From positions 68,539,714 through 68,603,713 of the forward strand of contig OZ007570.1 of NCBI GenBank assembly GCA_963931925.1: DNA of 64,000 nucleotides, in the 5' to 3' direction. This document shows, in pieces, positions 53,709 through 64,000 of the stretch. Numbering within the stretch: position 1 is the first letter of the stretch; the number at the start of each line of letters is the position of its first letter. The notes beneath the pieces are model-generated. The model searched no databases, was not told the origin of the DNA, and saw only the letters and a list, made by a program, of their open reading frames with translations. The translations under genes and the position numbers were made by a program. This DNA comes from Onchidella celtica. Lineage: Eukaryota; Mollusca; Gastropoda; Systellommatophora; Onchidiidae.

Positions 53709-54205
53709 GGATTTGTACACAGATGGTAGTGCGTGTGCTGGATTTGTACACAGATGGTTGTGTGTAGGATTTGCAAAAGGACGGCTGTGTGCTGGATCTG
53801 TACAGAGATGATTGTGTGCTGGATTTGTACACGGAAGACTGTGTGTTGGATTTCTACACGGACGATTATGTGCTGGATCTGTACACAGGTGAATGCATGC
53901 AGAATCTTTACACAGGTCAGTGAGTGCTGGATTTGTTTGCCGACGAGTGTCTGCTGGATAAGTACACAGACGATTGTTTGCTGAAATTTTCGCGGATGAT
54001 TGTGTGCTGGATTTGTACACAGGTGGTTGTGTGTTGGGTTTGTACACAGGTGGATGTGAGGCGGATTTGTACACAGACGCTGGTGTATCTTAATTGCACA
54101 CAGACGATCGTTTGCTGGATTTGTACACAGGTACTTGTGGGCTAGATTTGTGCACAGACGATTGTGTGCTTGATTTGTACACAGACAGTTTTGTGCTGGA
54201 TGGAG
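53709..54205. repeat. 27-bp minisatellite (GTGTGCTGGATTTGTACACA type)
   Basis: About 18 copies of a 27-bp unit with substitutions lie close to exon 54294. The period is a multiple of three, so both strands stay open in places; this is not evidence of coding. Confidence 0.88.
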
Positions 54206-54293
54206 ACACCCAGGGTGTCACCAAACTGGCATGAATGTCTTGGCGGGTCCAGGCTGGACAAAATTTAATGAACCAACCAACAAACAAACGAAC

Positions 54294-54499
54294 CTGAGAG
54301 CCGCCAGACAATGGGGTCCAGTCTGAGGGGGTCCGTCGCGCTGATCACGAAAGGCACTATTGTCCCTATAGAACTTTCCTCTGGTAAAGTGACGTTATCT
54401 GTGATGATGTTGAAAATTGGAGTATCGGTTTCTGTCTCATTTAGCACGTTTAGGGTGAAGGTCACAAAGTGAAACAAAGGACCATTTATCTCACCGACT
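54294..54499 (-). CDS. Cadherin repeat exon
   Basis: The exon is 206 nt, phase 2 to 1. The acceptor is a pyrimidine-rich TTCTTCTTTCCCATCAAG. The donor is CAG|GTTCGT, a weak but GT-containing site. The product reads FHFVTFTLNVLNETETDTPIF, a strand plus linker in which NETETDTPIF takes the place of the usual DxNDNAPxF. It then reads VTLPEESSIGTIVPFVISATD, the start of the next cadherin repeat with its PE and A.D calcium-site motifs, and ends at WRLSG. The degenerate linker suggests a non-classical cadherin with reduced calcium sites. It joins in phase to 57424 upstream and 47087 downstream. Confidence 0.85.
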
Positions 54500-54529
54500 C
54501 TTGATGGGAAAGAAGAAATGCATAGTGCA

Positions 54530-56330
54530 TAGTAAGTCAGTGAGTCAGTCAGAGGGATCTATTTGGTGAGTAAGTCAGTGACAGTTATGTATGGGTTGAT
54601 TGAGTCAGTCAGATGGGTGTATGGGTTGAGTCAGTCAGTCAGAGGGTTGTATGGGTTGATTGAGTCAGTCAGAGGCTTGTTTGGGGTGAATGAGTTAATC
54701 AGAGTGATTTATGGGTGAGTGAGTCAGTCACAGAGATATGTAGTTTGAATGAGTCAGTCAGAGGGTTGTATGGGTTGAGTGAGTCAGTCACAGTTATGTA
54801 TGGATTGACTGAGACACTCAGCTGTATGCATGCGATGAGTGAGTCAGTCACAAGGGCGTATGGGGTGAATGAGTCAGTCAGACCGTTGTATAGGGTGGGT
54901 GAGTCGGTTGTATGAAGGGAGTGATTGAGTCAGTCAGAGGGATGTATGGAGTAAATGACTCAGTCAGAGATGAATGGATTGATTAAGTCAGTCAGAGGGT
55001 TGTATGGTTTGAGTGAGTCAATCACAGTTATGTATGGATTGACTGAGTCACTCAGGTGGATGCATGGGATGAGTGAGTCAGTCACAAGGACGTATGGGGT
55101 GAATGAGTCAGTCAGACCGTTGTTTAGGGTGGGTGACTCATTCAAAGGGTTGTACGAAGTGAGTGAGTGAGTCAGTCAGAGGGATGTATGGAGTTAATGA
55201 CTCAGTCAGAGATGAATGGATTGATTGAATCAGTCAGAGGGTTGTATGGTTTGAGTGTCAGTCGCAGGGATGTATGGGATGAATGAGTCAGTCAGAGCTA
55301 TGTATGTGTTGATTGAGTCAAGCAGAGGTTGTATGGGGTTAGTGAGTCAATCACATATTTGTATGGATTGAGTGCGTTAGTCAGAGTGTTGTATCTGGTG
55401 AATGAGTAACTCACAGGGATATTTGGGTTGAATGAGTCAGTCAGAGTCATGCGTGGCCTACGAGAGTCAGTCAGAGGGTTGTATGTGGTGGGTAAGGGAT
55501 GTAAGGGGTAAATGAGTCTGTCACACAGATGTATGGATTGATTGAGTCAGAGGATGTATTGGGTGGATGTATTGTTCACCAATCCCGCCAGAGTGTTGTA
55601 TGGGGTGAGTAAGTCACTCACAATGACATATGGATTGAGTGAATCAGTCAGAGGGTTGTATGAGGTGGGTGGCTAAATCAGAGGGTTGTATGAGATGAGT
55701 CAGTCAGTTAGAGGGAAATATGGGATGAATGAGTCCGTCACACAGATGTATGGATTGATTGAGTCAGTCAGATGGATGTATTGGGTGAGTGAGTGAGTCA
55801 GAGGGATGTATAAGGTGAATGAGTCAGTCAGAGGATGTACGGAGTGAATGAGTCAATCGCAGAAATGTATGGATTGATTGAGTCAGTCAGAGGGCTGTAT
55901 GGGGTGAGTGAGTCAGTCCGACCGATGTATGGGATGAGTGAGTAAGTCAGATGGATGTATGGGTTGATTGAGTGAATCAGAGGTTGTATGAGGTGAGTAA
56001 GTCAGTAAGAGGGAGGCATGGGTTTAGTGACTCATTCAGATTGTTGTATGGCTTAAATGAGTCAATAACAGTTATGTGTGGGTTGTGAGTCAGTCAGATG
56101 GTTTTACTGGGTGACTGAGTCAGTCACCTGGATGTACGGGTTGAGTGAGTCAGTCAGAGGGTTGTGCATGAGTCAATTGGGGGGGGGGGTATGGGGCGGA
56201 TGAGTCACTGACTGTTATGCATAGGTTGATTGAGTCACTCAGATGATGTATGGGGTGAGTTAATCGATCAGAGAGAAGTATGGGTTGAGTGAGTCAGTCA
56301 GAGGCTTGTTTGGGGTGATGTGATGGTTAG
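54530..56330. repeat. 1.8-kb degenerate minisatellite rich in TGAGTCAGTCA
   Basis: Variable units of about 30-40 bp share TGAGTCAGTCAGAGGG and TGTATGGGTTGA segments. The core TGAGTCA is identical to the AP-1 consensus and recurs dozens of times (not counted exactly). It lies in the intron just upstream of exon 54294 in transcript sense. Confidence 0.9.
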
Positions 56331-56615
56331 CTGATGACGTGATGGTCCGCTAATGATGTGATGGTTAGCTGATGGTGTGATGGTTAGCTGATGATGTTGT
56401 GGTCAATTGATAATGTGATGGTCAGATGATGGTGTGATGGTTAGCTGTGGTGTTGTGGTATATTGATGATGTGATATTTAGTTTATGATGTGATGGTCAG
56501 TTGATGGTGTGATGGTAGGATGATGAAGTAATGGTTAGATGATGTGATGGTTAGCTGACGATGTGGATTTTAGATGATGATGTGATGGTCAGTTTATGAT
56601 GTTTAAACGACCAAG
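56331..56615. repeat. GATGTGATGGTTAGCTGATG minisatellite
   Basis: Irregular units of about 20 bp directly abut the preceding array. Confidence 0.85.
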
Positions 56616-56824
56616 GTACTGCATGCACAAAATATATGGGACTGTATAATCGTTGGGCACTGAAAGCATCCTTTGTGAAGTACACATTTCATGTGTTTCA
56701 CAGAAAACCAGCGGTTTATAGTGGGCTTGTGTTGATTTCAGTCATACAAGTAACCAGCTGTATACATACAGTTCTTGGTGGGTGATTTTTGTGTACTCAA
56801 CCCAAACTTACATGATTGTGCGTG

Positions 56825-57100
56825 GTGATCAAATTTACATCATCATCAGTGGTGCTCAAACTTACATCATCGTGAGTGCTGCTCAAACTTACATCATCGT
56901 GAGTGGTGCTCAAACTTACATGATTGTGAGTGGTGCTCAAACTTACATCATCGTGAGTGGTGCTCAAACTTACATCATCGTGAGTGGTGCTCAAACTTAC
57001 ATCATCGTGAGTGGTGCTCAAACTTACATCATCGTGAGTGGTGCTCAAACTTACATCATCGTGAGTGGTGCTCAAACTTACATGATTGTGAGTGGTGTAT
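56825..57100. repeat. 27-bp minisatellite (CTCAAACTTACATCATCGTG type)
   Basis: About ten very homogeneous 27-bp units; the last unit and two internal ones have CATGATTGTG variants. Open frames on both strands come from the unit length. Confidence 0.93.
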
Positions 57101-57423
57101 TGATGTTTTTATAGGGACAGTTCTGTGGCAACTGTTGTTGCTACTATGGCCGGTTAGTGGAGTCACTTGGGATTTAAAAAAAAAATTGCCTGCCTAGCCA
57201 ATGACATGTGGTGAATTATAAATTTCACGGTCTTGCGAGAAATGCCCCTATGTGAATCTCGGCAAAAGCGACAGGAATATTAATTATTTCTTTGGCAGTT
57301 TCTCAAATGCGCATACCCCTGTAGCCACCTGTCATTATGTTTATTGAGGAGAATCCGAGCAACTCCATTCATAGTTGTCACGGTTGTTGTACCACAATTG
57401 TTTACCTCAGGATCGAAACGTAC

Positions 57424-57661
57424 CTCACTGTTATTCGATAACGTGGCGTTGTCTCGAAGTCCAGCCGGCCGGTCAGTCGGAGATCATCGGTGCCATGTGG
57501 GATTTCAATTGGTGCAGATCCGGCATTTTCAATTCTAAAGACGAATGTGTCATTTTCTGGATCAGTGGCACTCAGAGTAATGATGACGTAGCCAATCGGT
57601 GCCAGTTCAGAAACGTCTATCACCGAGGACCAATTTAAATTGGCAAACTCGGGGGGCAATG
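57424..57661 (-). CDS. Cadherin repeat exon
   Basis: The exon is 238 nt, with an acceptor at ACTCCTCAG (57662 onward) and a donor AG|GTACGT, phase 1 to 2. It begins ALPPEF, the boundary between repeats that matches the NAPEF position of cadherins. It continues with a VSELAPIGYVIITLSATDPE stretch, the typical Ex(n)GT/Y...V.A.D.D calcium-binding strand, and a FVFRIEN strand. It ends in GRLDFETTPRYRITVR, corresponding to the G.L...LDfE....y.l.V segment. The next exon (54499) supplies the missing third base of the split arginine codon. The protein lies outside the membrane, in the adhesive stalk. Confidence 0.85.
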
Positions 57662-58440
57662 CTGAGGAGTAAAAGTGGAGCAATTAGACATTCAAATTGC
57701 TGTTATCTCCCTGTCTGTGGAATAGGTAACCAGTGATGTTAGGAAAGAAAGCTATCCATCGACATTGCTGTTCGTGTTGCAATAGGCAGTAGACATGGGG
57801 AGAGAAGACAAAGGGAAAAAAACACCAACTCTTATGACAAAAACAGCACCTCACTGACCCCAACAATCTCCAGCACAAAGTTACCAGACTGACTGTTAGC
57901 GTGTGTAACTCAAGTTTTGACCTTGCTGAATTTTGTATGTTTAACAAACACTGCAGGGCGGTTATAACTCAATTGAATGAAAACACGAGAATCTACTCTC
58001 AAATTAAAATGATCTAAAATCATTCCAACACTGTTGTGTCACGGTCTCTAAATGTAACCTGCATCGGGTCAATCCTGCTGGAGTTGCATACAATAGAAAC
58101 TCTCAATCCCGTCGGCACTGCACGCAATGGAAACTTTAAATCTTGCGGAATTGCACACAGTGGAAACGGCCAATCCTGCCGGAACTGCACACAACGGAAA
58201 CGGTCAAACGCTGAAAGTGGTCAAATGGTACTTTTTTTTGTTAAAGTTTGAGGGCTTAAAATGGCAATGGGTTATTTCCCATTGGCCCCCTCCCCCCTCC
58301 TTCCCCGACTCGCCATTACTGAAGTCAGACCGATTGTGAGACATTCCTGATGTCCATCATGTACTTGATCCAGGTCTGGTAACATAAGATAAAACTCTGT
58401 TTCTGGCGCTTTCACAACATCGACTTAAATAGACCTGTTT
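57662..58440. other. Intron, no supported exon
   Basis: Three diverged copies of a block with GGAAACTCTCAATCCCGTCGG-like sequence occur near 58095-58205. A minus-strand open stretch near 58320-58423 was considered as an exon but its phases do not fit. Confidence 0.4.
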
Positions 58441-58449
58441 GTCACATTC

Positions 58450-58712
58450 TCAGCCGCCAGGTCCCAGTGCCAGTTCCCAGTGCCAACTCACAGCGCCAAT
58501 TCCCAGTACCAACTCCCAGCGCCAGTTCCCAGTGCCAACTCCCAGCGCCAGCTTCCAATGCCAGCTCCCAATGTCAGCTCCCGCTGCCAACGCCCAGTCA
58601 CAGCACCCAGTGTCAGCTCCCAGTGCCAACTCCCAGTGCCAGCTCCCAGTGCTAGTTCCCAGTGCCAGCTCCTAGTGCCAGCTAGCAGTGCCAACTCCCA
58701 GTGCCAGCAACC
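58450..58712. repeat. 13-bp minisatellite (TCCCAGTGCCAAC type)
   Basis: About 20 units of 13 bp with a CCCAG(T/C)GCCA(A/G) core. All frames are open because the period rotates them. Confidence 0.92.
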
Positions 58713-58989
58713 CATCAAACAACCCACGGAGAATGTCCTAGTGACATTGACAGTCAGTAATGGACATTCCATTGATAAACGTAAATCTCTAGGTTATGGT
58801 CATTGATAAACCCATTTCGACACTATTACTCTTGAGATGACCATTCAAACCATTATTTCATCTACTTGTTTAAACCGTAGGGACGTATTTTGGTGCTGTT
58901 TGGAGAATTCAGTGTATACTGTGTAAAAATTTACGTAAATGTATGATGGCAAAACAAACGGACCAAGCGGAAGTTCTCCTCTATCTATC

Positions 58990-59210
58990 CAGAGAGTAAA
59001 GGTTAGGTTTCAGCAATCTTATCCAACAGAGAAATGGGGAAGACCAAAGAGTAAAGGTTAGGTTTTAACAGTCTTATCCAACAGAGAAATGGGGAAGGCC
59101 AGAGAGCAAAGGTTAGGTTTTAACAGTCTTATCCAACAGAGAAATGGGGAAGGCCAGTGAGTACAGGTTAGGTTTTAGCAGCCTTAACTAACAGAGAAAT
59201 GAAGACCTGG
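58990..59210. repeat. 55-bp tandem repeat, four copies
   Basis: The units contain GTAAAGGTTAGGTTTTAACA and CTTATCCAACAGAGAAATGG. The last copy is truncated and diverged. Confidence 0.92.
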
Positions 59211-59289
59211 GGTCAGTGATTGTGACACGCTGGCCAGTTGTTCTCAGCAACATACATACACACAACTGCATACAGGGTGAGACAGTGTG

Positions 59290-59640
59290 AGGTAGACATG
59301 GGGACAGAGAGATACAGGGAGAGAAAGCAGAGGACAAAAGGAGAGAGAGAGACAGAAGGAGAGACAGGGAAAGAGAAAGGGGGAGAAGGAGAGAAAAGAG
59401 AAAGAGAGCGATGCAGAGATAGAGAAATAGAAAGAAAGACAGTGAGAAGAAAAAAGAAAGAAAGAGAGAGAGAAAAGAAAGAGAAAAAGAGAGAGGAGAA
59501 CAAAATAGAGAGTGAAAAAGAGGAGACAGACAGAAGAAAAAGAAGAAAAAAAGAAAGAAAAGGGAACAGAAAAGAGAAAGTGACGGAAAAGGAGAGATAG
59601 ACAGATAAACAGAGCGGGACAGACAGACAGACAGATCGGG
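59290..59640. repeat. GA-rich polypurine tract
   Basis: About 350 bp of GAGA/AAAG purines on the plus strand could form triplex or other non-B DNA. The ORFs here are compositional. Confidence 0.85.
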
Positions 59641-59917
59641 ACAGTCAGACAGGCAGAGATAGAAATAATTGGAGTTTAGCTTTTGCGGCACGTCGGCACG
59701 ATAGTGGCCTCTTTGCGCCTTCAGCGTTTTTTGGGGGTACTTTATTTACGTTTGGCATTCCAAACTTTGTCAATGAAAGTTCACAAATAGAATTATACTG
59801 TTCCATATAAACTTTATTACCTTTATAAAATGTTCACACGTTGTTTTGAATGAGTCCGAAAGGATTTTTAAAAATATGCACAAACGTTCTTAAATCAAGT
59901 TTTAGATCTTAGCCTAC

Positions 59918-60037
59918 CTCAGGAAGGACAGGATGCGTTGCGGGTCCACGACAGAAAAATACTGCCCTGTAATTCTTTCATGGATCCGCAGGCATATTGA
60001 CTCCTTCGGAGGGGGGAGGGCTGGGGAATCTTCAATC
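59918..60037 (-). CDS. Probable cadherin-gene exon (phase 2 to 2)
   Basis: This is a 120-nt open segment with a pyrimidine-rich acceptor (TTTTTCACTCAG) and a good donor (GAG|GTAGGC). It translates in phase 2 to sequence containing ALPPPKESICLRIHE and ending YFSVVDPQRILSFLR, which suits the middle strands of a cadherin repeat. It is on the same strand as the firm exons. It ends in phase 2 while the next firm exon (57661) starts in phase 1, so one small exon between them is probably unrecognised, or this exon is alternatively used. No other reading frame or gene explains it. Confidence is moderate because it rests on splice-site quality and composition only. Confidence 0.55.
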
Positions 60038-60825
60038 CTGAGTGAAAAACGGTGTTTGAGGTGAGTACGACCCAGAAGGAGTCTACACTTTCATCTCTTC
60101 CATGTCGTTGAGAGACATGAGTCCATTGTCAATTGGTCTTGGAAAAAGTGTAGGTTATTCCGTTGTTTGTTCATCCCATTTTCCATGTCATCTCGATATA
60201 ACGAATTTATTTACAGGAAGTTTAAAGTCGATGTGTGGGATTTTCAGGTGTTGGGGGTGGGGGGGGGGGCTTTAATGTTTCTTTGGCTTGGGTGTCTGCT
60301 GTTTCATTACCCTCGATGTCGATGTGGCCAGAGAGAGAGAGAGAGCGTGGCCTTGGAGAGAGAGACAGACAGGCAGAGAGAGGGAGAGACCTAAGCAATA
60401 TCACACGTTCAGTCATCCAAGAATTGAATATAGGTTATCTCATGATTTCCTATGTTCACTTTCAGTCCCGGTTTTCTGGGCAACACCCAGACTTTCCACT
60501 GGCTCAGTAGCAGTACACAAACGTTTGGCACACGCTGAAGAATTTAAAAGTGGGCAGGTGAATAATTCACATAAACCATCAGCTATGCGTTTCTGAGAGA
60601 TCACGTAGCAGGGGTGTCTTCTTTCATTTCCCCGTGCATTCAAATTGTTGAAACTTTTGTTGTTGTTGTTGTTGCAACTGCTTCTGTTGTTGTTGTAGGC
60701 GCAATTGTTGCTTCATTCACACCTCAGTGTGAGAAAAAAAAAACAACAGGCCGGATTAACCAGTTACATTTAAATCCAATAGTATCCAACACTCATAAAA
60801 ACGCAATTCTGCACCCTTGGGCTCC

Positions 60826-61116
60826 ACTCTTCACCCGTGGGGTTTAGACGCAGGCCTCCGTGGGATTTAGACTCAGGCCCCCGTGGGATTTAGACCCAGG
60901 CCTCCGTGGGGTTTAGACTCAGGCCCCCGTGGGATTTAGACCCAGGCCTCCGTGGGATTTAGACTCAGGCCCCCGTGGGATTTAGACCCAGGCCTCCGTG
61001 GGGTTTAGACTCAGGCCCCCGTGGGATTTAGACCCAGGCCTCCGTGGGGTTTAGACTCAGGCCCCCGTGGGATTTAGGCCCAGGCCTCCGTTGGGTTTAG
61101 ACTCAGGCTCCCGTGG
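60826..61116. repeat. 23-bp minisatellite with alternating unit types
   Basis: About 12 units with CCGTGGGATTTAGACCCAGG alternate between GACCCAGGCCT and GACTCAGGCCC forms, giving a 46-bp higher-order period. Confidence 0.92.
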
Positions 61117-61654
61117 AGCCAAACGAACATAGCTACAATGATGGTTTGTATATGAGTACAGCTAGTGGCCCGTCTTGCCGCTCGTTCACTTGAGAAATCA
61201 ACTGTATACTGCACCTCCCTCCCCCAATTCCCACCACCCCCAAAATTGTGATAGCTTTTTTTTTTTAATATTGGAATTCTCAGAGAATAAAATCATTCTT
61301 TTATCAAACATTTCTGTCTAGTCACAATATCCCAATACTAATAAATCTTAAACTTTAATCTCCTTAGGTAACAAACCAGAAGAAAGCACGCCAGGCGTGA
61401 CGGTCCCTATAGCTGCTGTACAGCCACTTAGATTTGGGAGATTTAATATTTTCTTCCATCGACAAAACTGTTGCCTAAGAACGCATGAGCGCCTGGCTAT
61501 GTCGCACGCCAAAATTATCTCAGTCAAGCACACATTTGTACAGCGTCATTGGGTAGCGTCACGTGACACGCCCAAAGTACATCCGGGTGAAATAATTCAG
61601 TGGCCATGAAAATGAGAGGAAGAAAGGCAGAAAGCAGGGTGAGTCTGGGCAGAT

Positions 61655-61655
61655 G

Positions 61656-61713
<58 letters not shown>

Positions 61714-61715
61714 GA
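61655..61715. repeat. AG microsatellite
   Basis: (AG)n of about 55 bp. The surrounding 61117-62965 has no gene or element that can be supported. Confidence 0.9.
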
Positions 61716-62965
61716 TGGGGGATGACTCTAAGGGCCATGACAGATACAGATAACAGAACCCCCCCTCCCCTCCCTCGCCCATCCACATCCCCACCCCAGG
61801 TTTTTGTTCACCAATTTGGGCAAAGAGAATTTTTTAATCAAACAGATGTTTGAATACGTTGAATTAAACGACAGGGCGGAAACAGTTTTTGGTTATGATA
61901 GGCTTGAAACTCGGGATACGCTCCTGCATCTTTTTCTTTTTTTTTTTTAATCTGCGGCGCCTACAAGCATCTTGCTCGGACATGACCGTAATGGTGTTAG
62001 TCAGGTGAGAAAATGTTGCTGTCAGGTGGCTAGACCTAACTTCACTACTGACATGTGGACAGAAATTTTTGGAAAATGTGGTCTCTCTGGCCTTCTGCCG
62101 GACACAGGAAAGGGACCAGGACTAGGCCAATGCAGGACAAGAGAGCCAGCCTGGCAGTAACTGTGGACTGTTCACTGGTAGCAACTGCCATTGTGCCGAC
62201 TGCGCAGGTGTCACTGGACGTTCTCTCTTTTCTTGGCCCGTGGATCTTCTGGTCCGAGAAAACACAATTTGTTCTTGAATGTCGAATGAAGCTATCTGAA
62301 GGTCTGGATCCGATTTACTGGTAGCTATTCCATTTGAAGTAAAAACAGTTGGTGCAACAGATGAAGCTTTGTACTAGTAGATGAAGGCTCATCCGTGAAT
62401 CTTTCGAATTCAAATGGTTTTTCTGATCTCTAGGGTTTGCATGTCATGACCAAACAGGATGGACTTGCATCCTCTCCTAGCAACAGAAAACAGTTGGCAG
62501 TCTGATCATCTGCAAAGAAGAGACATACTAAAACAATGAACACCCAGAAGTGGTCCTTGCTGAGCTGAATCACTGATTGAATTTAGTATGTAAAAGTGAA
62601 CAATTTAAAACGGAAGATCGGGGAGGAAAAAGAGCGATGGTCAGAAAATTCATTAAGAATCATGAAGATAAAAAAATTGGGCTGTTACATACTGTTATTG
62701 GGGAAATTTCGGTACTAAAAAAAAAACAAAAAACAGGGAAAAAATAGGGGGGGGGGGGTGGGGAACAAAGATTTTTTGGCTTTCGGTACTAGGAAAATAA
62801 AAATTAATTCGCCCATGAGAGTGATGAAGGGGACAAGAAGATGTTGTAAGTAGGTCACGACTGGCCATACAACGAGAACTCCTGGATCTACCAACAATGG
62901 TAACATCACTTTTGTTAGAAAATGAGATAACCTTAACGGTATATACAGAATCTTCCAGGCTTGAA

Positions 62966-63390
62966 TGGACCAAAGGTTCAACTTTAAATGGACCAAAGAT
63001 TCAACTTTGAATGGACCAAAGATTCAACTTTGAATGGACCAAAGATTTAACTTTGAATGAACCAAAGATTTAACTTTGAATGAACCAAAGATTTAACTTT
63101 GAATGAACCAAAGATTTAACTTTGAATGAACCAAAGATTTAACTTTGAATGAACCAAGGATTCATTCAACTTTGAATGGACTAAAGAATCAACTTTGAAT
63201 GGACTAAAGAATCCACTTTGAATGGACTAAAGAATCAACTTTGAAAAGACTAAAGAATCAACTTTGAATGGACTAAAGAATCAACTTTGAATGGACTAAA
63301 GAATCAACTTTGAATAGACTAAAGAATCAACTTTGAATGGACTAAAGAATCAACTTTGAATAGACTAAAGTTTCAACTTTAAATGGTCTG
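62966..63390. repeat. 23-bp minisatellite (AACTTTGAATGGACTAAAGA type)
   Basis: About 18 units change type along the array: GGACCAAAGATTC, then GAACCAAAGATTT, then GGACTAAAGAATC. This shows sequential local expansion. Confidence 0.93.
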
Positions 63391-63754
63391 AAGATCCAAA
63401 ATAAATTACATCATGTCTTTTTCTGTTAGCCAACGTCCTGATTCAAAATGTCTTTCCAATCGTTGCACTCAATTTTCTGAAAAACAAGTTAAAAAAGAGT
63501 TAGAGCACACTTTTAGCCAGACGCCTCATCCCATCACAGATGTTTCATGCTTATGTTGTGGCAAAATAAAGAAAATAACCACCTCAAAACAACGAAGCCG
63601 ACTTTAGTGGTATTTACTCGTCAAGTCGAAAGATGGAGTAAACTAGAAACTGTTTCGGTAAATATACAAATTTTAGCAAAAGGAACTGCACGTGAAAAAT
63701 GCACTGACACTTGTCAGCACTGTTCGCACACAACAATTTCTATGTGATACACAC

Positions 63755-63913
63755 CTGACCGGTTCTCCAGTCTAGATCTGGATGTAGTTGTTGTCTTGCT
63801 ATATTAATAGATCTGCTGTCTTTTATACCCCCAGTACGGATTACGCATCCTGGTGTGATATCGACAAAGTTCATGGAAAGCTCAACAATTGATCCAGCGC
63901 CGTAGCTCTGGCA
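63755..63913 (-). CDS. Possible upstream cadherin-gene exon
   Basis: This 159-nt open segment (53 codons, phase 0 to 0) is bounded by an acceptor after a TACAG at 63914-63918 and a CAG|GTGTGT donor. Its residues 8-19 (SIVELSMNFVDI) resemble the exon at 45413-45294, which has a VTELALSFTDIND stretch, the end of a cadherin repeat. It lacks a canonical DxNDNAP, having DITPGC instead. It would be the most upstream exon of the gene in this window. An alternative donor (ACCG|GTCAGG) would end it in phase 1. It does not join in phase to the exon at 60037, so either the boundary or an intervening exon is missing. Assignment to this gene is inference from strand, resemblance and position. Confidence 0.5.
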
Positions 63914-64000
63914 CTGTATCAAAATATTGGGGAAAGGGGATCGGTAGGGGTCTGACGGATCCTCTTATTTTTTCCTTTCCCCCTTGGCAATGTGAAAGGA

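Noticed and set aside
56782..57114. A repeat protein made of QTYIIVSGA units
   Set aside because: The 27-bp minisatellite is open on both strands because its period is a multiple of three, and it sits inside a cadherin intron.
58320..58423. Minus-strand open stretch with FYLMLPDLDQVHDG and CLTIGLTS as a cadherin exon
   Set aside because: It looks mildly cadherin-like, but the available acceptors give phase 1 and the donor phase 0, which fit neither 59918 (phase 2) nor 57661 (phase 1).
58439..58806. Proline/serine/glutamine-rich proteins
   Set aside because: Overlapping frames all open through the 13-bp repeat; no start context or splice sites.
59188..59691. Hydrophobic minus-strand ORF resembling a membrane protein
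   Set aside because: It is the complement of a GA-rich purine tract; leucine/serine/phenylalanine runs are compositional.
61348..61609. Exon or small gene on either strand
   Set aside because: Both strands are open for about 60-70 codons but without splice sites, motif or repeat-type explanation; too short to support.
62695..62996. Minus-strand reading frame with SLEDSVYTVKVISFSNKSD as an exon
   Set aside because: It looks somewhat protein-like but runs into a minisatellite upstream and homopolymers downstream, with no acceptor or matching phase.

Overview
The window looks like a metazoan nuclear genome, most likely a mollusc or other lophotrochozoan. The evidence is a large intron-rich cadherin-superfamily gene, several tRNA-derived SINEs, a Tc1/mariner relic, Ty3/gypsy-class LTR retrotransposons with vertebrate-Gmr1-like architecture, and very abundant minisatellites. 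The species cannot be fixed from sequence alone. There is no bacterial-style gene organisation.

Host gene. One cadherin-like transmembrane gene runs on the minus strand across most of the window; its 5' end lies beyond 64000. Exons supported by splice sites, matching phases and protein content are, in transcript order: 63913-63755 (possible), 60037-59918 (probable), 57661-57424, 54499-54294, 47087-46953, 45413-45294, 44598-44493, then an unresolved gap, 29648-29525 (EGF-like), 26955-26752 (transmembrane) and 9391-9060 (cytoplasmic tail and stop). The five exons from 57661 to 44493 join in phase without a break, as do the last three. The introns carry nearly all the mobile DNA.

Left part (1-9.1 kb). 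This is sequence 3' of the gene: simple repeats (a 1.5-kb AAC/ATG array), a tRNA-derived SINE, and a family-B solo LTR (target duplication CTGAT) that itself contains a 1.37-kb solo LTR of a third family (target duplication GATGG).

Last intron (9.4-26.7 kb). A family-A LTR retrotransposon (LTRs 9825-10446 and 25888-26510, target duplication AACAC) was invaded by another copy of its own family at the linker between integrase and reverse transcriptase (target duplication ACCAG). A later unequal crossover duplicated one LTR plus gag-protease-integrase unit. The result is five LTRs separating half, half, full, half. The complete copy has one 1511-codon ORF in the order Gag, protease, integrase, RT, RNase H, which is the Ty1/copia-like pol order of the Gmr1 group and not the usual gypsy order.

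Middle (27.8-44 kb). A diverged family-A-like solo LTR and a possible hAT/ZBED-like remnant come first. A three-layer nest follows: a 34-bp satellite, split by an old family-B-like solo LTR (ACCTG), split by a younger full family-B element (ATCTC) on the minus strand. The family-B element shares the Gmr1-like order but is dead: nonsense codons, frameshifts and an in-frame loss of most of the integrase core. Its primer-binding site is tandemly triplicated.

Right part (44-64 kb). Cadherin exons lie among introns packed with minisatellites (13, 23, 27, about 30-40 and 55 bp units), a long inverted repeat next to tRNA-derived SINEs, a degenerate mariner, and a small inverted-repeat-bounded segment encoding a THAP-like N-terminus.

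The strongest candidate for something unusual is the self-nested, recombined Gmr1-like array with its SCAN-like Gag; the triplicated primer-binding site comes second. All assignments were made by eye, without database searches.
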